This document shows, in pieces, positions 1 to 4,773 of a DNA stretch of 6,416 nucleotides. Below the pieces are notes generated by a model, which saw only the letters and a program-made list of their open reading frames with translations, had not been told where the DNA came from and searched no databases. Source of the stretch: Chamaesiphon sp. (GTDB lineage: Bacteria; Cyanobacteriota; Cyanobacteriia; Cyanobacteriales; Chamaesiphonaceae). The stretch is from NCBI GenBank assembly GCA_026786125.1, contig JAJAYU010000082.1, forward strand, positions 1 to 6,416, written 5' to 3'. Made by a program: the position numbers and the translations under genes. The number at the start of each line of letters is the position of its first letter. Position 1 is the first letter of the stretch.

Positions 1-1
1 C

Positions 2-409
2 CTATATACAATCAAGGTACTGCCGGTATCTGCTCAGTCCTCGACTGACCAGCGAATTGAGTGTATTACCAAGTTTAGCAAATATTACTATAGCCGCGAA
101 GGTGGAGACCTTAGCAGAACAGCGGCACTTGCAAAAGCAGAGCAGACCTGTGCTGAAGAAAGTAATAAGACTAACAACTCGGGCGTTCAACAGCAGCCTA
201 CTATTTTTGTTGTTCCCGATCGTGAGGGTTCTAATGGACGGTTTACAAGATGTGTTAATCGGCAAATGTATACACAGAAAGAAGTTTGTATCGATCCGTG
301 GGGAAGGACTGATGATACTTGTTTTTACAGAGGAACTGGTGGAAAGAAAACTGTTACAGAAACAACGGGTATAACTCTTGAACAAGCAAGTTCTACTTGC
401 GGTGGCTAA
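2..409 (+). CDS. Exported six-cysteine small protein, 3' part (5' end outside window)
   Basis: An uninterrupted plus-strand frame runs from the first complete codon to TAA at 407-409 and gives 135 residues. It has no in-window start because the gene begins to the left. The visible N-terminus (IKVLPVSAQSS) looks like the end of a signal peptide with a likely cleavage after VSA, so the mature protein of about 124 residues is probably periplasmic or secreted. Six cysteines lie at visible residues 21, 50, 84, 96, 107 and 133, the last two residues from the end plus GG, which suggests up to three disulfides. The middle (residues 54-65) is polar and low in complexity. I do not recognise the family; small exported Cys-containing proteins of unknown role are common in cyanobacteria. 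One CGATCG lies inside it (217-222), so base use is host-like. ATG codons in other frames here are shadows. Confidence 0.72.
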   Translation, partial: LYTIKVLPVSAQSSTDQRIECITKFSKYYYSREGGDLSRTAALAKAEQTCAEESNKTNNSGVQQQPTIFVVPDREGSNGRFTRCVNRQMYTQKEVCIDPWGRTDDTCFYRGTGGKKTVTETTGITLEQASSTCGG

Positions 410-430
410 ACTCCCATCTTGCATCACTCA

Positions 431-465
431 GGCGAAAGGCAGGCTTTCTTGCCCACTCCGCTTTT
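431..465 (+). terminator. Possible terminator hairpin after the six-cysteine gene
   Basis: GGCGAAAG (431-438) can pair with CTTTC plus GCC (444-448, 451-453) across a two-base bulge, and a run of four T follows at 462-465. It lies 22 bases after the stop of the upstream gene. The T run is short and separated from the stem by eight bases, so this could equally be a generic intergenic repeat. Confidence 0.25.
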
Positions 466-475
466 AAGATACAAG

Positions 476-502
476 GTTGGGTGAGGTAAAGCGAAGCCTA
501 AC
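476..502. repeat. Short GTTGGGT/GCCTAAC hairpin repeat
   Basis: GTTGGGT at 476-482 pairs with GCCTAAC at 496-502 (seven pairs including G-T wobbles) around a 13-base loop. It resembles the GTTGGGT-type intergenic hairpins that are scattered through cyanobacterial genomes. Its right arm ends exactly where the tachylectin-like fragment begins, which suggests it marks the break point. Confidence 0.4.
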
Positions 503-503
503 A

Positions 504-653
504 TTCATACTTTATTGGTATCGACATGAGGGTTGGCAGGACGGTTCTATTCGTTGGGCGAATGGCGGTAATGGCATGAAAATTGGAAGCGGATGGAATT
601 TCCAATCTGTTTTTGCTACCAGCAATGTGACTGTCTACGGCATCGTGCGATAA
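504..653 (+). pseudogene. Tachylectin-like / beta-propeller C-terminal fragment
   Basis: A plus-strand frame, open from 468 and ending in TAA at 651-653, encodes a recognisable C-terminal piece: ILYWYRHEGWQDGS, then IRWANGGNGMKIGSGW, then NFQSVFATSN and YGIVR. The order LYWYRH, W-NGG-G-IGSGW, F-VF, YGI is that of a repeat of tachylectin-2-like sugar-binding propellers, as found in cyanobacterial secreted proteins. Only about 49 residues, roughly one blade, are present. There is no start codon or ribosome binding site upstream, and the homology begins just at the end of a short hairpin repeat. A glycine usually expected between W and N in GSGW-NF is missing. I read it as a remnant of a gene whose body was lost. 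The family assignment comes from motif memory and is moderately sure; that it is a fragment is clearer. Confidence 0.5.
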
Positions 654-670
654 GTTTAACGGCAGCGCAC

Positions 671-762
671 GGTCTAACAATCCCGCTGCACCAGAACGAA
701 CTTCAGCTATCGTTAGGATGCGAAGTTTGTCTGCGTCCGGTGAGCGGGAACGTTATTAGACC
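671..762. repeat. 92-base attC-like imperfect palindrome
   Basis: The outer arms are GGTCTAA at 671-677 and TTAGACC at 756-762. The next segments are CCCGCTGCACC (682-692) against GGTGAGCGGG (739-748). The inner stem is ACGAACTTC (696-704) against GAAGTTTGT (722-730). The loop is 705-721. GTCTAAC (672-678) fits the RYYYAAC core of integron attC sites. Its partner reads GTTATTAGAC, which is GTTAGAC with three extra bases. Flanking CAGC (663-666) and GCTG (763-766) extend the symmetry. No integrase is in view, so it may be a cassette recombination site, a non-autonomous palindromic repeat, or a hairpin that no longer recombines. Confidence 0.55.
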
Positions 763-794
763 GCTGAGTTATCTGTTAGGGTGCAATCGAAAAG

Positions 795-1115
795 TTATGG
801 ATGGGATGCGCTCGCCAAATTGTTGCTGAGGTCGAGCCATTTCAAGTTAGTCAAAGCTGCTAGTGACTCCACATCACTGATTTGATTGTTGCTGAGGTCG
901 AGGTGGGTCAATTTAGTTAATGTTGCTAGCGGTTCTAGATCGCTGATTTGACTGTAGTGGAGATTGAGTTCGGTTAGACTACTAAGTTTAGAATCCGCGA
1001 GTTGGTAGTCTTCGGTACCAGCGCATTCTAACAATAGATCGGTCGTTTTTCTCGTCTGGGCAGACACAGCATCTTTTTGCTGACACCATTCGGCAAAGCT
1101 ATTAGTTTTGCTCAT
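795..1115 (-). CDS. Leucine-rich repeat protein, probably 3'-truncated
   Basis: This 106-residue protein starts at ATG 1113-1115 after a weak AAGTAAG. The N-terminal 45 residues (FAEWCQQKDAVSAQTRKTTDLLLECAGT) match the helical leader seen before LRRs in many cyanobacterial proteins. Two full 22-residue repeats of the LxxLxxLxLxxNQISDxxxLAxLT type follow at about 47-68 and 69-90, and a third begins at 91 (LKWLDLSNN). After that NN the pattern is lost, and the reading ends with LASASHP and a stop. Family members usually go on with more repeats and a capping segment, so the gene is probably cut off at its 3' end. At DNA level an identical 18-base stretch recurs at 819-836 and 885-902, exactly 66 bases apart, showing recent repeat duplication. 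LRRs of this kind usually bind proteins; no target is evident. It may be nonfunctional. Confidence 0.72.
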   Translation of the reverse strand: MSKTNSFAEWCQQKDAVSAQTRKTTDLLLECAGTEDYQLADSKLSSLTELNLHYSQISDLEPLATLTKLTHLDLSNNQISDVESLAALTNLKWLDLSNNLASASHP

Positions 1116-1297
1116 CTTACTTGTGTATTTGCTCTAGTTCCGAACAATCCTAATTTACTCTAAATTAATGATTCTCTCGCGGCTGAGTCTAATTGCGCTG
1201 AGCATAATCGAAATATGCCAATTCCCGCTCGAATTAACACCTGGTCTGAAAATGCGATGAATGAATCTATCACTTGCTACGACCGATGTCAGAAATG

Positions 1298-3121
1298 TCA
1301 AACTTCATGCCATTCTTCCCAGTACTTGTGCGCTCGTTCGTAGAGAGGACTGCTTTTGGGAACTCGTCCCACCATATCGATCGCTTCTACCAATCTACCT
1401 TTTGCCTTTAACTCGATCGCGTAGGATATCCGACATTCATTTAAGATTGGCTGAACCCGATCGAAAATACTCGCACTGGCAGGCACTTCTTCTGCTTTAA
1501 TGACACACTGAGCATAGTTTTTTTGTTGACTAAAGCTCGAAATCTCATCTAGAACCGATCGAGATTGACTCTGAAGGTAGGTGTAAATTCCGCCAGCTAG
1601 TCCGAGGGCAATTATTGCTCCTACCCCAATTTTGACCCGTGTATCGATACCTTTTTTGGGTTGGGGTGGTGCAACAGATCGATCGGGATATGTTGGTTGC
1701 GATGGGGGTTCTGGGCGCGGCTGAACGATCGTGCCATCGGGTGGAGCTGTACGGGCATTTATCGGTGCAGGATTGACGATCGCGGGTTTTGGGATTACGG
1801 CTGACGATCTTGCGGATGAAAGTGGCGGATAGGCAATATTCGCGGCTGGGGTTACGGTTGAAGGTTTGACGATCGGACGTTCGATCGTATCGATATCTGG
1901 AGGGATAATTGGATCGATCTCATCGGGTCGCGCTTGCTGTCTGGTTGCATCTGGCGCGGTGACAGGATTTGATGGTAGTCCGTCGCCACTAATATTGTCT
2001 GGACGCGGCTGGACATTAGTAAGATCGAGCGCGATCTTCGGTGCTGGTGATACTATTGGGGCTGGATCGAGCGATTGTGGCTTTTGGGTAGGTCTACGAA
2101 TCGTTTCCGCTGGCTCTACTGGAGCATTAGTTAGCGGTGTACTAACTGGTGTGAGATCGCCAGAAACATCGGGACGGGTTTGGACTCTAGTTCTGTCTGG
2201 CGAACCTGCAAAAATAGCTTGTAAGGATTGACTGAGTTCGGCTACCGATCGAAAACGTTGCTGGGGATCTTTTGCTAAACAGCGCAGGACTATCTCGTCT
2301 AGCTCCACAGGCAATTGTTCGCACCCAGCATTCGATCGCAAGGATTTCGGTTGCTCCTGGGTATGGGCGATGATCCAAGATGCTTCGCTGACATGACGCG
2401 GTTCGAGGCTAAATCCAAACGGATCTGCACCGCTTAACATCTCATACATCATCACGCCCAAACTATAAATATCGGCCCGTCCATCCAGATTTTTATCGCC
2501 CATCATCTGTTCGGGGGATGAGTAGCGTAATGTCCCTAAAAATGTATTGGTGAGGGTAAGGTGTTCGCTGCGTTCGTTGCGGAGTTTTGCTATACCAAAG
2601 TCTACTATTTTGACCCGTTCCCCCATACCCGTCGATAACAGAAAAATATTATCTGGCTTGAGATCGCGATGGACGACTTCCTTAATATGTTCGCCGCTAG
2701 GTAATGTTATCCCTTGATGGGCGGGTAGCAGTCCGCTACAAATTTGAGTGATAATTTTGACCGTGCGATCGAGTCCGATATGTCGATCGCGGCGGAGTAA
2801 ATCCCCCAGGCTTTCACCCCGTAGGTATTCCATGATGTAGAAGGGATAACCTTCTGGAGTCACGCCGCAGTCGCTGACATTGACGATATGTTCGCTGGGT
2901 AAAGCTGCTGAAATTGTAATCTCCCGCTCGAATCTTTGCCGCATTTCTGTGGATTCGACGAGGGTATCTTTGAGCAGTTTGAGAGCTACTTGCAGCCCGA
3001 TCCGGGTATCTGTTGCCAGAAATACATCCCCCATCCCACCACCACCTAACCGCTTATCGATGCGATAACGCTGGTTATCGCCGAGGCAACGTCCGATCCA
3101 AGGATGAGGAGAAAAATTCAT
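1298..3121 (-). CDS. Transmembrane Hank's-type serine/threonine protein kinase
   Basis: 607 residues from ATG 3119-3121. A GTG at 3152-3154 would add 11 residues, but the familiar cyanobacterial N-terminus (WIGRCLGDNQRYRIDKRL) starts right after the ATG. Neither start has a clear Shine-Dalgarno sequence. The kinase domain spans about 19-304 and looks active: glycine loop GGGGMG 26-31, ATP lysine K48 in VALKLL, helix-C glutamate probably E66, catalytic HRDLKPDN 151-158 with D153, DFG 174-176, threonines in the activation loop (T189, T191, T193), GTLRYSSPEQ 196-205, and DIYSLGV 217-223. A Pro-rich linker follows (about 307-490) with repeated Q-x-RPD motifs. Next comes one membrane helix (about 498-516), then about 90 residues of helical, TPR-like sequence ending in SPLYERAHKYWEEW. 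The kinase should be cytoplasmic and the C-terminal part outside the membrane, perhaps as a sensor or interaction module. The substrate is unknown. CGATCG sites are dense here, as expected of resident DNA. Confidence 0.93.
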   Translation of the reverse strand: MNFSPHPWIGRCLGDNQRYRIDKRLGGGGMGDVFLATDTRIGLQVALKLLKDTLVESTEMRQRFEREITISAALPSEHIVNVSDCGVTPEGYPFYIMEYLRGESLGDLLRRDRHIGLDRTVKIITQICSGLLPAHQGITLPSGEHIKEVVHRDLKPDNIFLLSTGMGERVKIVDFGIAKLRNERSEHLTLTNTFLGTLRYSSPEQMMGDKNLDGRADIYSLGVMMYEMLSGADPFGFSLEPRHVSEASWIIAHTQEQPKSLRSNAGCEQLPVELDEIVLRCLAKDPQQRFRSVAELSQSLQAIFAGSPDRTRVQTRPDVSGDLTPVSTPLTNAPVEPAETIRRPTQKPQSLDPAPIVSPAPKIALDLTNVQPRPDNISGDGLPSNPVTAPDATRQQARPDEIDPIIPPDIDTIERPIVKPSTVTPAANIAYPPLSSARSSAVIPKPAIVNPAPINARTAPPDGTIVQPRPEPPSQPTYPDRSVAPPQPKKGIDTRVKIGVGAIIALGLAGGIYTYLQSQSRSVLDEISSFSQQKNYAQCVIKAEEVPASASIFDRVQPILNECRISYAIELKAKGRLVEAIDMVGRVPKSSPLYERAHKYWEEWHEV

Positions 3122-3170
3122 AAGTTGTTTGGGAGTTGAGAAACCACAATTCACACGGCTGGTAGATATA

Positions 3171-3215
3171 AACCGATCGACCGACTCAGAGGGTGTTTTT
3201 TAGACTCGATCGGTT
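3171..3215. promoter_or_regulatory. Perfect 10-bp inverted repeat upstream of the kinase
   Basis: AACCGATCGA (3171-3180) and TCGATCGGTT (3206-3215) are perfect reverse complements with a 25-base spacer. They lie 50-94 bases upstream of the kinase ATG, where an operator or a 5' leader hairpin would sit. A TATATC stretch between the repeat and the gene (read on the minus strand) could be a -10 box, but no good -35 is visible. Both arms contain CGATCG, which is very common in this DNA and itself palindromic, so chance contributes. The rest of 3155-3374 shows no gene, only a weak ACCCCA/TGGGGT pairing (3248-3253, 3271-3276). Confidence 0.3.
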
Positions 3216-3374
3216 CATTTATTCCGATCCTAACCTGCCCCAATTTTACCCCACACATCGCTCTTTTTTTTGGGGTTTGGGAGGTATTGGAGATCGATCG
3301 AATAAGTTTACAAATTTATTTGGGACTTCGCAATGTTAACCAAGTCTCCGCTTCGGGTCTTTTTGATAACAGCT

Positions 3375-3962
3375 TTACCAGATCGCGCTTAGTTCTAGTC
3401 CGAACCCCGGCAACACATCTTCACCGCTGAGGGTTGTTGGAGACTCTAGGACTTCTTTCTCTTGCCCTAGTCTATAAATCTCCACCTGCTTCTTTTGAGG
3501 ATCGATCAGCCACCCCAGACGCACTCCATTAGTGCGATACTCCTCCATCTTTTCCTGAAGGGTTTTCAATGTATCTGATTTGGATCTTAGTTCGATTATA
3601 AAGTCAGGGATGAGGGTGGGAAAGGTAATGTCAAATGAAATATTTTCGGCTTTAGAGTTTTCGATCAACATCACATCAGCAGAGCGAACTGCGCCTGATG
3701 GGAGAGTGAAGCCACCAGAACAATCAAAAACTCTTCCCGGTGCAGTTTTTCGATTCCAGATAATAATATCAGCAGTTAAATTCCCATTTTTCTCCGAGCT
3801 TCCTAACCCCACTGGTGACATCGTTACTAATTCTCCGGTAGCTGTTAGCTCTAGTCGTAAATCTGGATTATCTAGGCACAGTTGCTCGAACTCTTCATGA
3901 GTAATCCGAAGAGTGATGCGATTAGTATCTACTAGCAGTGGTCTAGTTTCTATGGATTGCAT
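3375..3962 (-). CDS. Uma2 family (DUF820) putative restriction-like endonuclease
   Basis: 195 residues, the usual length for this family, from ATG 3960-3962. The order of blocks is typical: LRLELTATGELVTMSPVG (35-52), FDCSGGFTLPSGAVRSADV (79-97), IPDFIIELRSKSDTLKTLQEKMEEY (118-142), NGVRLGWLIDP (145-155), VEIYRLGQ (160-167), LSGEDVLPGFGLEL (178-191). Uma2 proteins have a PD-(D/E)XK nuclease fold. Acidic residues at D96 and E124 and the lysine in EKM (K138) sit where active-site residues are expected. The common SPD motif reads SAD here, a mild departure. These genes occur in dozens of copies in cyanobacterial genomes, often beside mobile DNA; their substrate is not settled. It stands alone, 220 bases from the kinase and 231 from the CHAT remnant, and lacks CGATCG sites. 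Confidence 0.9.
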   Translation of the reverse strand: MQSIETRPLLVDTNRITLRITHEEFEQLCLDNPDLRLELTATGELVTMSPVGLGSSEKNGNLTADIIIWNRKTAPGRVFDCSGGFTLPSGAVRSADVMLIENSKAENISFDITFPTLIPDFIIELRSKSDTLKTLQEKMEEYRTNGVRLGWLIDPQKKQVEIYRLGQEKEVLESPTTLSGEDVLPGFGLELSAIW

Positions 3963-4037
3963 AATCTTAATTACGGCTGTTTTCTACGGGTATTTTAATG
4001 TATGTCACAATCCTCGCGCATTTATGCTGAGGAGAAG

Positions 4038-4154
4038 TCAATTACTAGACAATTCATGAATTTTGAGCATTGTATTATCAGGAATTTCTTCGGGGAAGTC
4101 TGGAAGAACGACATTTCCCATCCTATCTAATATTACCTGTTTTTGAATCTCGAT
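4038..4154 (-). other. Small ORF without a usual start, unrecognised
   Basis: This frame encodes 38 residues: EIQKQVILDRMGNVVLPDFP and then EEIPDNTMLKIHELSSN, ending in TGA at 4038-4040. The composition looks protein-like (alternating hydrophobics, P-E-x-P turns), similar in feel to small cyanobacterial antitoxin-like or housekeeping ORFs, but I cannot name a family. The frame is preceded by TAG and has no ATG, GTG or TTG before the internal ATG at residue 12, which would give only 27 residues. It is in the same frame as the CHAT remnant, two stops downstream. It is most likely a decayed small gene. The rest of 3963-4193 holds nothing else I can support. Confidence 0.3.
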
Positions 4155-4193
4155 CTAAGCTGGTTCGCCGTTGACATCAATAGAGTTCAGCTT

Positions 4194-4531
4194 TTACCAG
4201 GGATTGCCAATCATCATAAATGCCAACCAATAATAGGGATGAGATAGTTTCTTCTGCTTAACCTTGGAGTCTGGCGGAGCTTCGGGAATAGTAACTTTGC
4301 GAGTAGGTGTGATAACTTTCCCATTCTCGATCCGAGTTTCGCCTTTGAGCATCGACAGTTGCGCTTGACGCAATGCCTCAGATTCGATCGGGGCTATTTT
4401 CAGGCGCGAATAAAACTCATTCATCAAACCCAATGTCCCCGCATCATCGACCGTCCAGAGGCTGGCTAGAACTGTCTTAGCTCCAGATTGGGTGCCAATC
4501 CACCAAAGCCGAATTCGGCGTTTTTATCCAA
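4194..4531 (-). pseudogene. CHAT-domain protein, C-terminal remnant with a frameshift
   Basis: The end of a CHAT (caspase-like, HetF-associated) domain is plain in two frames. Upstream it reads LDKNAEFGFGGLA. After a one-base loss near 4490-4495 it continues in the next frame as TQSGAKTVLASLWTVDDAGT, then LGLMNEFYSRL, SEALRQAQLSMLKG, and the hallmark ending LSHPYYWLAFMMIGNPW before TAA at 4194-4196. Restoring one base between 4492 and 4493 joins them as GGLA-x-QSGAK. CHAT proteins normally carry TPRs and a His-Cys dyad. The Cys lies in an LSxC-xT motif a few residues before the DKNAE block, and here the sequence before that block is replaced by a repeat-bounded element, so both catalytic residues are gone. 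The longest simple ORF (79 codons from a TTG at 4431-4433) is therefore not an intact gene. Confidence 0.82.
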
Positions 4532-4694
4532 TAGACCTCCTGCGAAAGTCTGATATCGATTCCGCAAAGCGGACGCTACGCGAACGATAGAACCGATACT
4601 TGTCGGCAGATCCAGCCAATCTTTTGTTATTGCTTAATAATGCTGAGTTTTGTTGCTGCCAAAGGATCGGGCAAATACTTTCGCAGGAGGTCTA
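4532..4694. mobile_element. MITE-like element with perfect 18-bp terminal inverted repeats
   Basis: TAGACCTCCTGCGAAAGT (4532-4549) and ACTTTCGCAGGAGGTCTA (4677-4694) are perfect reverse complements. They enclose 127 bases with no transposase. If the outermost TA on each side is a duplicated target, the element proper is 4534-4692 (159 bp), which fits the TA targets of IS630 or some IS5-type elements. AAT also flanks both sides (4530-4532 and 4694-4696). Inside are a TCCGCAAAGCGGA palindrome (4561-4573) and the adjoining ACGCTACGCGAACG, which resembles a common cyanobacterial small repeat. The left end abuts the CHAT remnant, but the sequence beyond the right end does not resume CHAT, so a simple insertion would also require a deletion. 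Confidence 0.6.
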
Positions 4695-4703
4695 ATACTG
4701 TTT

Positions 4704-4722
4704 TGGGCAGTGCCCACCCTAC
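4704..4722. repeat. TGGGCAGTGCCCA palindromic intergenic repeat
   Basis: TGGGCA-G-TGCCCA (4704-4716) is a perfect 13-bp odd palindrome followed by CCCTAC. This GGGCAGTGCCCACCCTAC pattern is familiar from intergenic DNA of many cyanobacteria. It lies downstream of the Ig-like membrane protein gene. Read in that gene's direction the hairpin is followed by AAAA, not T residues, so it is not a typical intrinsic terminator. Confidence 0.5.
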
Positions 4723-4773
4723 ACAATGAAATTCTAGAGATGACGTATTAGCAGACATCCTCCGATTGATAAT

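Noticed and set aside
819..902. Two 18-base identical stretches 66 bases apart as a possible CRISPR or tandem-repeat array.
   Set aside because: The spacing is exactly 22 codons and falls in phase with the leucine-rich repeats, so it is explained by the protein repeat.
1261..1500. A 79-residue plus-strand ORF over the 3' end of the kinase.
   Set aside because: Most of it is antisense to the conserved C-terminal helical segment of the kinase, and it has no recognisable features.
1866..2231. A 121-residue plus-strand ORF opposite the kinase linker.
   Set aside because: It is the antisense of a Pro-rich coding region, is rich in Gly and Ser for that reason, and shows no motif. It is a shadow of the kinase gene.
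3248..3276. ACCCCA/TGGGGT stem with a T-rich loop as a terminator for the Uma2 gene.
   Set aside because: The stem is only six pairs and the T run is inside the loop on the plus strand, so in the minus direction no U tract follows the hairpin.
4495..4638. Open minus-strand frame fusing the element interior (KDWLDLPTSIGSIVRVASAL) to the CHAT block DKNAEF.
   Set aside because: It has no start codon after its upstream stop, crosses the inverted-repeat arm, and ends at the frameshift. I could not match it to a transposase or to a CHAT N-terminal part.
4627..4758. A 43-residue minus-strand ORF starting MSANTSSLEF with GGAGG in front of its ATG.
   Set aside because: The GGAGG touches the ATG with no spacer, the frame reads through the TGGGCAGTGCCCA repeat and an arm of the inverted repeat, and no family is recognisable. 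Chance reading of repeats is more likely.
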